Source: Streptomyces sp. 549
Lineage (GTDB): Bacteria > Actinomycetota > Actinomycetes > Streptomycetales > Streptomycetaceae
Direction: 5' to 3'
Length of the DNA stretch: 64,000 bases
NCBI RefSeq assembly: GCF_030124175.1
Contig: NZ_JASKMT010000001.1
Location: forward strand, 62,001 to 126,000
The notes beneath the pieces were generated by a model. It had not been told where the DNA came from, searched no databases, and saw only the letters and a program-made list of their open reading frames with translations. Numbering within the stretch: the first letter of the stretch is position 1; each line of letters opens with the position of its first letter. This document shows, in pieces, positions 52,671 through 60,647 of the stretch. Both the position numbers and the translations under genes were made by a program.

Positions 52671-54496
52671 CCCGACGTCCCGCTGGGGGCGGGCCCGGGC
52701 TTCCCGGGGCCCGCCCCCTTGCGTGCGCCGTGCACCGCCGCCGAGGCGGACACGGCCAGGACGGAGAGCAGGATCAGCGCGCAGGCCGGGGCGAGGACGA
52801 TCCAGGGCGCCAGTTCCGCGTAGGGCTGGTTCTCCGACAGCAGGCGGCCCCACTCCGGGGTGGGCGGTTGCTCGCCCAGTCCCAGGAACCCGAGGGAGGC
52901 CAGGACGAGCACGGTGGTGGGCAGCCGGAGCAGCGCGTTGCGCAGGATCGGGGGAACGATCGCGGGCAGCAGGTGCCGCCGCAGCAGATGGAGCGGGCCG
53001 GCACCGAACGAGGTCGACGCGAGCAGGTGGCCGCTCGCCCGCTCCTGTTCCAGCAGCGCCGCCGTCTGCGCCGCGTAGGGGGTCCAGGCGACCAGGCACA
53101 CCGCGCCCGCCGCACCCCAGACCGACGGTCCGGTCACCGCGGTGGTCAGCAGTCCGGCGAGGACGGCCGGCAGCGTGGACACCACTTCGCTCAGGCCCGC
53201 GGTCGCCCGGGCGGCCACGCCCAGCACCAGACCGGTGACGACGCTGACCGCCGTCACCGTGAGGGCCACGCCCGACGTGCGCAGCGCGCCGTGGCCCAGC
53301 CGGGCCAGCAGGTCCCGGCCGAGAGCGTCCGTGCCCAGGGGGTGAGCGGCCGAGGGCGGCAGCAGCCGGGCCGCGGTGTCCACGTGCAGGGGGTCGCGCA
53401 GCAGTCCGGACACGACCAGGCCGAGCAGTGCGACGGCGCAGGCTCCGGCGATCCAGCGCGTGGAGCGCCGTCCCGGGAGGCGCGGCAGGTGCAGGGTGGG
53501 CAGGGCGCGCTCTCGCAGGGCGGGGCCGAGGAGCGTGCGACGCAGGGCCTGGAGGAGGACGCCGGCGGCGACACCGAGCAGGACGAGGACGAGGGTGGCG
53601 GTCTGCAGCAGCGGCAGGTCCTGGGCCACCGCGGAGTCCAGGGCGAGCCGGCCGAGCCCGGGGATGTTGAAGATCTTCTCCACCGCGACGGCGCCGCCGA
53701 CCAGCGCCACCACGGTCGGCAGCAGCTGCGGAAGCACACCCGCCGCGCTGCGGCGCAGGGCGTGCCGGGCGAGGTGCCGGGGCGGGAGTCCGCAGGCGTG
53801 CCACGTCCGGGCCCACGGCTCGTTGAGGGCGGCGGGCAGGGACTGGTCGAGCAGGCCGCCGATCATCGCTCCGGACGGCACGCCGAGGGCGAGCGCGGGC
53901 AGCACCATCGACCGCGGCCCCTCCCATCCGCTCGACGGGAACCAGCCCAGCCACACTCCGAACACCGTGGCGAGCAGGGAGGCGAGCAGGAACTTGGGCA
54001 GCGCGGCGAGAACCGCGGCTCCGACGCCGGCCCGACCCGGTCGCAGCCGTCGCCGGGAGCCGTGGTGCAGGGTACGGGCGCAGACCAGTGCGGCCACCAC
54101 GACCGTGACCGCGAGGGCGCCGAGCATCAGTGTGACCGAGACCGCGAAGGCGGTGGCCACCTCGGGCATGACCGGTTCGCCCGACACCCAGGAGGTGCCC
54201 GCGTCACCTCGCGGCAGTCCGGCCAGCCAGTGGACGAGGTGGGTGAACGGCCCCTCTTCGAAGTCGAGTTGCTCCCGGACGGCGGCCAGCTGGGCTCGGG
54301 TGGGGTCCTGGTCGCCGGAGCGGGCCCGCAGCACCGTCAGGGCGGGGTCGGTCCCCGACAGCCAGGGCAGCGCGGCGACGACCGCGAGCAGCACGGCCCC
54401 CGCGGCGACCCGGCCGGCTGCCGCGCCCCACCGTCCCGGGCGCACACCGGCGCGGGCCGACTCACCGGCGCGGGCACCGGCCGAGGTGACGCTCAT
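52622..54496 (-). CDS. Fused DppB-DppC type ABC permease
   Basis: The 624-residue protein joins two peptide/nickel permeases. The first half has a lead helix, a long outer loop and the B-type loop (W-A-R-T-W-H-A-C-G-L, then V-E-K-I-F-N-I-P-G-L-G-R). The second half, from about residue 345, has H-P-L-G-T-D-A-L-G-R-D and the C-type ending F-L-G-L-G-E-Q-P-P-T-P-E-W-G. The last ~35 residues are Pro/Gly-rich and read through the GH53 terminator into the GH53 gene. Its binding protein is upstream; no ATPase is nearby. Confidence 0.87.
   Translation of the reverse strand: MSVTSAGARAGESARAGVRPGRWGAAAGRVAAGAVLLAVVAALPWLSGTDPALTVLRARSGDQDPTRAQLAAVREQLDFEEGPFTHLVHWLAGLPRGDAGTSWVSGEPVMPEVATAFAVSVTLMLGALAVTVVVAALVCARTLHHGSRRRLRPGRAGVGAAVLAALPKFLLASLLATVFGVWLGWFPSSGWEGPRSMVLPALALGVPSGAMIGGLLDQSLPAALNEPWARTWHACGLPPRHLARHALRRSAAGVLPQLLPTVVALVGGAVAVEKIFNIPGLGRLALDSAVAQDLPLLQTATLVLVLLGVAAGVLLQALRRTLLGPALRERALPTLHLPRLPGRRSTRWIAGACAVALLGLVVSGLLRDPLHVDTAARLLPPSAAHPLGTDALGRDLLARLGHGALRTSGVALTVTAVSVVTGLVLGVAARATAGLSEVVSTLPAVLAGLLTTAVTGPSVWGAAGAVCLVAWTPYAAQTAALLEQERASGHLLASTSFGAGPLHLLRRHLLPAIVPPILRNALLRLPTTVLVLASLGFLGLGEQPPTPEWGRLLSENQPYAELAPWIVLAPACALILLSVLAVSASAAVHGARKGAGPGKPGPAPSGTSGQRWLNHFAAGSSRLS
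52685..52718. terminator. Strong hairpin after GH53, inside the permease coding tail
   Basis: GGGGGCGGGCCC with GGG faces CCC with GGGGCCCGCCCCC around CTT; one base bulges. It begins 14 bases after the GH53 stop and lies within the convergent permease frame. Confidence 0.75.
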
Positions 54497-54516
54497 CAGA
54501 TGCTGCGCCCCCGCCG

Positions 54517-56043
54517 CTACTTCACCCGGGTGCCGACGTCGACCAGGGAACGCTCGCGGGGGTCGAGCAGCACACCCTCGACCTCGGGCCGGATGCCCTG
54601 GACGACCTTCTCGTGCACCAGCGGGACCACGGCGTCGGTGCGAAGGATCTCCGCCTCGGCCCGCATGATCTTCTGCTGCCGCCGTTCCGCGTCGCCTTCC
54701 TCGGCGGCGGCCCTGATCGCCCGGTCGACCCCGGAGTCCTTCAGTCCGGCGATGTTGTAGACGCCGTCGCCGGTGTAGTCGCTCGCGAGGTACGCGACGG
54801 CGTCACCGGTGTCGAGCAGCGTCACCCGGGAGAAGACGAGTGCGTCGTACCTGCCGGCGAGCAGGTCGGCTTCCATCTGCGTGTACTCGCGCACGTCCTG
54901 CTTCACCGTGAATCCGGCCTTCTCCAGCTGCTGCTGGAGGACGGTGGCGGCTTCGGGGAGTTCGGCGCGATTGGTGTACGTGGCCAGGCGCAGCACCTTG
55001 CCCTTGGTCTCCGACCTGACCTGGGCGGTGGTCGCGGCCTTGGCCCGGCCGGTCACCCGCACCCGGTGGTCGGCCGCCCAGGGCACGGCGGGCCCGAACA
55101 GGCCCTGCCCGGGGTCGGCGTAGCCGCCGAACACCGAGTCGACCAGGGCGCCGCCGTCCACGGCCTCGCGGGCGGCGGCGCGCAGCGGGGCGTCGGTGAG
55201 GAGGCCGCGCGCGGTGTTGAGGACGAGGCTGTCGGTCCGCACGGAGGGCACCTCGTGCCGGGTGTCCTCCTTCAGCAACTGCGCCTGGGCGGTGGGGATC
55301 CACTCGGCCACGTCGACGTCGCCGCTGCGCAGGGCGTTGGCGCGGGCGGTGCCGTCGGCGATCCAGGTCACGTCGATGCCGGCCGCCTTGGCCGTGCCGC
55401 CCCAGTACGCGTCGAAGCGGTCGAGGGTGGCCTTGCTCTTGCCGGTGAGCTTCTTGATCTCGAAGGGGCCGGTGCCGGTGCCGACCGGGCTGACGGTGCC
55501 GTCCGCGGCGTAGGCCTTCGGGGAGAGCACACCCAGCGCGGGGCTGGCCAGCCGCAGCGGGAGCACCGGGTCGGCGGCCTCGGTGCGGATCGTCACGGTG
55601 CCGGCGTCCTCGGCCTTGGCGGTGAGCGTCACGTCGCTGAGGACGCGGGGCTTGGTCTCGGCCTTGTTCGCCTGGTCCAGCGCGTTGACGACGGACTCGG
55701 CGGTGACCTCGGTGCCGTCCTGGAACGTGGCCTCGCGCAGCTCGAAGGTCCAGGTGGTGGCGTCGACCTGCGACCAGGACTTCGCGAGCGCGGGCGCTGC
55801 GGCCCCGTCCCCGTCGAGCGCCGTGAGGCCCTCGGCCACGGAGAGCTTGCTCAGCACGGTGGCGTCGTTGCTGTAGGGAGACAGCGCCTGGACCGGCGGT
55901 ACCGCGAGGGCGATCCGCAGGCGGTCCCCCGCTCCCGGTACGGCGCCCTTGCCGGAGCTGTCCTCACCCGACACGAAGCAGCCGGTCAGCAGCGGACTGA
56001 GAACGAGCGCCGCGAAGAGGACGCGGGGGTTGGTGGAGCGCAT
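54517..56043 (-). CDS. Peptide/nickel/metallophore-type substrate-binding lipoprotein
   Basis: ATG 56043 follows AGGACCAACC; 508 residues. The lipobox is L-L-T-G-C (cysteine near residue 21). The body is an SBP_bac_5 protein: L-S-V-A-E-G-L-T-A-L-D, W-T-F-E-L-R-E-A-T-F-Q-D-G-T and the C-lobe A-D-L-L-A-G-R-Y-D-A. It is 20 bases upstream of the fused permease gene. A palindrome like an iron box lies 96 bases upstream, so the cargo may be a metal chelate rather than a peptide. Confidence 0.87.
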   Translation of the reverse strand: MRSTNPRVLFAALVLSPLLTGCFVSGEDSSGKGAVPGAGDRLRIALAVPPVQALSPYSNDATVLSKLSVAEGLTALDGDGAAAPALAKSWSQVDATTWTFELREATFQDGTEVTAESVVNALDQANKAETKPRVLSDVTLTAKAEDAGTVTIRTEAADPVLPLRLASPALGVLSPKAYAADGTVSPVGTGTGPFEIKKLTGKSKATLDRFDAYWGGTAKAAGIDVTWIADGTARANALRSGDVDVAEWIPTAQAQLLKEDTRHEVPSVRTDSLVLNTARGLLTDAPLRAAAREAVDGGALVDSVFGGYADPGQGLFGPAVPWAADHRVRVTGRAKAATTAQVRSETKGKVLRLATYTNRAELPEAATVLQQQLEKAGFTVKQDVREYTQMEADLLAGRYDALVFSRVTLLDTGDAVAYLASDYTGDGVYNIAGLKDSGVDRAIRAAAEEGDAERRQQKIMRAEAEILRTDAVVPLVHEKVVQGIRPEVEGVLLDPRERSLVDVGTRVK

Positions 56044-56138
56044 GGTTGGTCCTGACGTGCGGGAGTGGGGTCGCATCCCTGCACACGTGGGTCACGGGTG
56101 CCGTGAGTGCCACGCGGTGCCAGGGGCACGTCAGCATA

Positions 56139-56152
56139 TAAGGCAAGCCTTA
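56139..56152. promoter_or_regulatory. Iron-box-like palindrome upstream of the binding-protein gene
   Basis: TAAGGCAAGCCTTA has perfect 6-bp arms, followed by CCG. It resembles the AGG-x-x-AGCCT-x-ACC core of DmdR/IdeR boxes in actinobacteria, and also sits between two minus-strand genes. Confidence 0.45.
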
Positions 56153-56244
56153 CCGAACCCACAGCAGGTAGGTGAAGTCTCAACTACTGAGACCACTCGC
56201 GGCACCGGCCCCTGCGGGCACCGGCCGCCCGCCCGGTCGCACCG

Positions 56245-57375
56245 TCATCCCCGCGCCTTCTCCTTCCGCACCGGACAGGCGGACGCCACTGCCGCGGCGC
56301 ACGCCGAGCCTGCCCTCCCGAGCTGGTGCAGGATCTCGCCGGAGACCAGGTCCTGCCTGCCCTTGAAGGCGTCCGCGGTCACCGGATCGGTGGGGAAGAC
56401 CAGTTCGGCCGCCACGTTGTCCTGCACGATCCGGGCGAGGTTGTCGAGAGCGACGAGGACCGGGTCGTCGGGGACTTCGGCGGTCGGCAGGTCGATCAGG
56501 TGAGTGGCGACCTTCGCCCGGTTCATGCAGCGCCTGATGATGACCGACGCCTGGTTCAGCTCGGAGGTGGTCCAGATGGACAGCACCACGGTGTACAGGT
56601 CCTTCCACGCCTCCTCGCCGATCCGGCCGCGCCACCGCCGCATGAGCCCTTCCACCCCGGAGATCTGCGCCTGGGCCGCGTGGGTCATGTTCGTGCGGAT
56701 GCTGGGGTACGCCCTGCCCGTGAAGTCGGTGAACGACGCCGGGTCGAGTGTTCCGCTGCCCACGGAGTCACCGATGAAGTGCAGTGCCTGATCGAGGAGT
56801 TCCCCGCAGGAGTCCTCCAGCTCCTGCGGCAGGCCGGCCGCACCGAGCTGCTGACGGGTCTCCGTGAGCGTGGCGGCGTAGTCCCGGAGCGGCCCGATCC
56901 AGCCCCTGGACCGGGGCCCCTCGAAGGCGACCATCCCCAGGTCGTGCGGGTCGATGCGGTCGGCGTGGGGGAGGCCGGGGACCCGGTCGCTCAGGTAGGG
57001 GGCGATGATCGAGAAGACCCCCTGAGGCACATGGCTGATCGCCTTCGCCAACTCGAAGACCTCGGGCACGGGATGGACGGACTCCTGCTGCCTCCGGTCG
57101 TGGATGAGGGTGAACCTGCCGCCCTTCGCATCGTTCTGGACGACGATGACGGGACTCAGCCGACTCATGAGCGCGGACTTGAGAGCGGCGTAGTGCGTGC
57201 GCATCCCGGAGTTTGCGGCACGCATCGCGTCGCGCGCCCGCAGTTCGGCACCTGCCGAGCCCGCGTCGGCCGCGCCGGCACTCGCGGGCGCGGCCGACAC
57301 CGACGGGGGGCTGCTCAGCAACGTCACCGCGCCTGCGGCTGAGGCGCCGCCGAGGAGGTCTCTCCGTGTGGGCAT
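56245..57375 (-). CDS. Tat-exported protein of unknown function
   Basis: ATG 57375 is chosen from a longer frame (open to 57552) because the protein then begins with a Tat signal: P-T-R-R-D-L-L, a hydrophobic Gly/Ala/Val core and S-A-A-P-A cleavage near residue 29. The 376-residue product is largely helical, with S-P-V-I-V-V-Q-N-D, L-S-D-R-V-P-G-L-P-H-A-D-R-I and C-G-E-L-L-D-Q-A-L. I recognise no family. It lies upstream of the binding-protein gene on the same strand, separated by 201 bases carrying the iron-box-like site. Confidence 0.75.
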   Translation of the reverse strand: MPTRRDLLGGASAAGAVTLLSSPPSVSAAPASAGAADAGSAGAELRARDAMRAANSGMRTHYAALKSALMSRLSPVIVVQNDAKGGRFTLIHDRRQQESVHPVPEVFELAKAISHVPQGVFSIIAPYLSDRVPGLPHADRIDPHDLGMVAFEGPRSRGWIGPLRDYAATLTETRQQLGAAGLPQELEDSCGELLDQALHFIGDSVGSGTLDPASFTDFTGRAYPSIRTNMTHAAQAQISGVEGLMRRWRGRIGEEAWKDLYTVVLSIWTTSELNQASVIIRRCMNRAKVATHLIDLPTAEVPDDPVLVALDNLARIVQDNVAAELVFPTDPVTADAFKGRQDLVSGEILHQLGRAGSACAAAVASACPVRKEKARG

Positions 57376-57606
57376 CGTCGGTGTTCCCGCCTTCTCGTCA
57401 GGGCCGTGCGTCTCGCGCTGCACGAACTCTCTCCGGGCGGTGCCGCCGGACACGCCGTTACCCGTGTTCCGCACCCGATTCCCCACCCGAATAGCCCTGT
57501 GACCAAGCCGCCGGGTACAGGCACAAGCACCGGCCCCGGCCGGCTTCCGCAAAGGTGCACGGCAGGCATCACCAAGGACCGTGGCGCAGCCAGCCCTGTC
57601 GACTCC

Positions 57607-58557
57607 TCACGGGACGACGTCGGTTGACGGTGCGCGTTCCTGCGCGGCGGGACGGGGTGCGGCGACCAGGGCGGCGGTGTTCGCAGCGACGATCACGGCG
57701 ATCGAGAACCAGGCGAGCATGTCCAGACGTTGGCCGAGCACCACGAGGCCGGCGAGAGCGGCGAAGACCGGGTTGACACTCATGAACACGCCGAACAGGT
57801 GCGCCGGTATGCGGCGCAGGGCCAGCAGGTCGGCCAGGAACGGCACCGCGGACGACAGCACACCGGCCGCCAGCGCGCAGCCCAGCGCCGCGGCCGTGGG
57901 TGGGTGCTGCCACAGCACCCACCCACCGACCGGCAGGTAGAGGGCGCCGGAGACCCCGGCAGCCGCAGCGGTGCCCTCCACCCCGGGGAGCTGGGACCCG
58001 ACGGCCCGGTTGAGCAGGATGTAGCAGCCCCAGCACACAGCGGCCAGCAGCCCCAGGGCCATGCCAAGGTAGTCGGTGGAGGACGAGGGCCGCATCAGCA
58101 CCACCACCGCGCCCGTGGCAGCCGCCGCGCAGAGCAGGTCGAGGCGGCGCCGGGAACCGGCCAGGGCCACTGCCAGCGGGCCGAGGAACTCCAGAGTGAC
58201 CGCCAGGCCGAGCCCGATCCGGTCGATCGCCGAGTAGAGGGACAGGTTCATCCCGGCGAACACCAGCGCCAGTCCCAGCACCAGGCGCCACTGCCTCGCG
58301 GTGAAGTGCCGCAACCGCGGCCTGCCCAGGACGCCCAGGGCGACCGCTGCCACCCACTGGCGGACGGCCACCACGCCGACCGGGCCGAGCACCGGGAACG
58401 CCAGCGCCGCGATCGAGGCCCCCGTCTGGTTGGACAGGCCGCTGCCCAGCATCAGAGCCGTCCCGCCCCACCGTCCCGGCTGATGTGAGGCGGCAGGGCC
58501 GGTGGCCGGTGCGGCGCGGGGGACGGCCGCCGGAGAAGGGGAGGTGCCGAGGCGCAT
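57607..58557 (-). CDS. EamA/RhtA-family inner-membrane exporter
   Basis: ATG 58557 is preferred over 58611, which would reach the divergent regulator's operator; 316 residues. About ten transmembrane helices in two EamA repeats are visible: V-V-A-V-R-Q-W-V-A-A, I-G-L-G-L-A-V-T-L-E-F-L-G-P-L and V-N-P-V-F-A-A-L-A-G-L. RhtA-type members export amino acids such as threonine and homoserine. The divergent LysR gene probably controls it. Confidence 0.88.
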   Translation of the reverse strand: MRLGTSPSPAAVPRAAPATGPAASHQPGRWGGTALMLGSGLSNQTGASIAALAFPVLGPVGVVAVRQWVAAVALGVLGRPRLRHFTARQWRLVLGLALVFAGMNLSLYSAIDRIGLGLAVTLEFLGPLAVALAGSRRRLDLLCAAAATGAVVVLMRPSSSTDYLGMALGLLAAVCWGCYILLNRAVGSQLPGVEGTAAAAGVSGALYLPVGGWVLWQHPPTAAALGCALAAGVLSSAVPFLADLLALRRIPAHLFGVFMSVNPVFAALAGLVVLGQRLDMLAWFSIAVIVAANTAALVAAPRPAAQERAPSTDVVP

Positions 58558-58613
58558 ACCGCTCACGATGGAAGCCGGGCCTCGATACGCAAAATGCATG
58601 GGCGCGGCCACCT

Positions 58614-58628
58614 ATACGCTGAGCGTAT
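58614..58628. promoter_or_regulatory. LysR operator (T-N11-A) between eamA and lysR genes
   Basis: ATACGCTGAGCGTAT has perfect 7-bp arms around one G and fits the T-N11-A rule. It covers the ATG at 58627, which argues against that start. Confidence 0.65.
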
Positions 58629-58653
58629 GGGAGCGAGGCAGGAGAACACGGCG

Positions 58654-59571
58654 GTGCTGGAACTGCGACACCTGCGGTGCCTGGTCGCCATCATCGACAC
58701 CGGCAGCTTCACTGACGCAGCGCTCCATCTGGGCACCTCGCAGGCTGCGGTCTCCCGCACACTGGCCGCCCTCGAAAAGCTCCTCGGGGTGCGTCTGCTG
58801 CACCGCACCAGCCGCAGCGTTGCGCCCACCACCGCCGGGGTGCAGGTACTCGCCCGTGCCCGCGTCCTGCTCGCCGGCGCCGACGAACTCGTCCGTGAGG
58901 CCACCACCGGCCAGAGCCGTCTCCACATCGGACACGCCTGGTCAGCGTTCGGCCAGCACACCACGGAGTTCCAGCGCCGCTGGCAGGCTCAGCACCCCGA
59001 GACCGAACTGCGCCTCATCCGTCACAACACACCCACCGGCGGCCTCGCCGAAGGGCTGTGCGACCTTGCCGTCATTCGCGCCCCTCTCGACCTGCGGCCC
59101 TGGTCACACGCGTTGGTCGGCCACGAAGCCCGCTATGTCGCCATGGCCTCCGACGACCCCTGGGCACGTCGCCGCAGCATCCGCCTGAGCGAGGTCTCCC
59201 GCCGCACCCTGGCCGTCGACCGCCGCACCGGCACCACCACCCTCGACCTGTGGCCCTCCCACGAGCAGCCGGTCCTGGAGTACACCCAGGACGTCGACGA
59301 CTGGCTCGCCGTCATCGCCACCGGCCGCTGCGTCGGCCTCACCGCGCAGGCGACCGCCGCCCAGTACCGCCGGGACGGCATCACCTACCGCCCCCTGCGC
59401 GACGCGCCGCCCGTGTCCGTGCACCTCATCTGGCGTACCCACGACTCCCACCCCGCCACCCACACGGCCATCGCCCTGGCCGGCGCGCTCTACCGCGGGG
59501 GCCCGCCACCACCGGGCCGGGGTGAACGGTCGGGTCATCGGGGCAGGAGCGTTCAACCGGGGCGGGAGTAG
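58654..59571 (+). CDS. LysR-family regulator divergent from the EamA exporter
   Basis: GTG 58654 follows AGGAG at eight bases and gives the typical LysR start L-E-L-R-H-L-R-C-L; upstream ATGs at 58594 and 58627 fall before or in the operator. The 305-residue protein has the helix-turn-helix T-S-Q-A-A-V-S-R-T-L-A-A-L-E and a binding-protein effector domain. Its last six codons overlap the convergent WYL gene by 19 bases. Confidence 0.88.
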   Translation: MLELRHLRCLVAIIDTGSFTDAALHLGTSQAAVSRTLAALEKLLGVRLLHRTSRSVAPTTAGVQVLARARVLLAGADELVREATTGQSRLHIGHAWSAFGQHTTEFQRRWQAQHPETELRLIRHNTPTGGLAEGLCDLAVIRAPLDLRPWSHALVGHEARYVAMASDDPWARRRSIRLSEVSRRTLAVDRRTGTTTLDLWPSHEQPVLEYTQDVDDWLAVIATGRCVGLTAQATAAQYRRDGITYRPLRDAPPVSVHLIWRTHDSHPATHTAIALAGALYRGGPPPPGRGERSGHRGRSVQPGRE

Positions 59572-60578
59572 AGCTCGACCAGGGCGGCGGCGGCGCGCGA
59601 GACCTCCCGGACGGCCTCGGGCGGGCCGAGTACCTCCACGTCCGTGCCGAACTGGAGCAGTTGGCGAGCTGCCACCGGCACCGGGTACTCCAACTCCACC
59701 GTCAGCCAGGCGTCATCGGTCAGCAGGTGTCTCCCGTCCGCCGGCTTCTCCGCCTCCGACGAGTCCGCCCCGACCTCCCGGAGGAAGTGCGGGCGGGTGA
59801 GCCGGCGGAGCATGTCCAGTCGGCGCCGACGCACCCGTGCCCTGACGACGACTTCCCCGCCGCGGTGCTCGACCTCCCGGCGCAACTCCTCCCAGACGTC
59901 CCCGAGTTCCACTTCAGCCCGGCGGGCTACCGGCTCCGAGGTGACAGCGACGTCGTGCAGCCGGTCGGCGCGGAAGAGCCGGGGGCGCCCTGCCCGGTCA
60001 GCAACGAGGTACCACGTACCTGCCTTGCAGACGAGGCCGTACGGGTCGACCCCGTACACGTCGGCGGCGGCGCGGCCACTGTGCCGGTAGACGATCCGCA
60101 GCCGGCGGTCGGCGAGGACTGCGTCGTACAGCTCGTCCACCAGGAGTTGGTCGTGTGGCCCGCCGAGCCAGCCGTCGGGGTCGATCAGCAGTCTCCGGCT
60201 CGTCAGCTCGGCGGCCGGCCGGTGCGGCGCCGGCAGCGCGGCCATGACCTTGCGCAGCGCCGAGCCCAGCGCCCGGTCCAGCCCGAGCGCGGAGTGCGCG
60301 CTCTGCCCGACGAGGACGAACAGGGCTCGCGCCTCGTCCCGCGTCAACCCCGTCACATTGGTGCGGAATCCGGGCAGCAACCGGACACCTCCGTACCGCC
60401 CTCGTTCGGCGTAGACGGGGATGCCCGCCGCCGACAGAGCCTCGACGTCCCGGTAGACCGTGCGCACCGAGACCTCCAGGCGCCGGGCCAGCTCCGTCGC
60501 CGGCACTCGCTCCCGCTGCTGCAGCAGCAGGAGGATGGACAGCAGCCGGTCGAATTTCACCTTCCGAGTCTCGCCCAT
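59553..60578 (-). CDS. YafY-type regulator with HTH and WYL domains
   Basis: The 341-residue protein has an HTH_11 head (R-L-L-S-I-L-L-L-L-Q, T-E-L-A-R-R-L-E-V-S-V-R-T-V-Y-R-D), a WYL domain around residues 140-220 with G-L-V-C-K-A-G-T-W-Y-L-V-A, and a WCX tail. The WYL core reads W-Y-L exactly. A dyad directly abuts its start codon, and a flavoprotein gene is divergent. It is likely autoregulated and controls that oxidase. Confidence 0.9.
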   Translation of the reverse strand: MGETRKVKFDRLLSILLLLQQRERVPATELARRLEVSVRTVYRDVEALSAAGIPVYAERGRYGGVRLLPGFRTNVTGLTRDEARALFVLVGQSAHSALGLDRALGSALRKVMAALPAPHRPAAELTSRRLLIDPDGWLGGPHDQLLVDELYDAVLADRRLRIVYRHSGRAAADVYGVDPYGLVCKAGTWYLVADRAGRPRLFRADRLHDVAVTSEPVARRAEVELGDVWEELRREVEHRGGEVVVRARVRRRRLDMLRRLTRPHFLREVGADSSEAEKPADGRHLLTDDAWLTVELEYPVPVAARQLLQFGTDVEVLGPPEAVREVSRAAAALVELYSRPG

Positions 60579-60599
60579 ACCTGACGGGCGGTGTCAGGT
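60579..60599. promoter_or_regulatory. Operator of the WYL regulator
   Basis: ACCTGAC and GTCAGGT flank a 7-base centre. The left arm touches the WYL start codon; the right arm ends 48 bases before the flavoprotein start. Confidence 0.65.
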
Positions 60600-60647
60600 T
60601 TCGGCCCCACGATGGCGCGCACCGGTACCAGTCGAACGGAGAAACCT

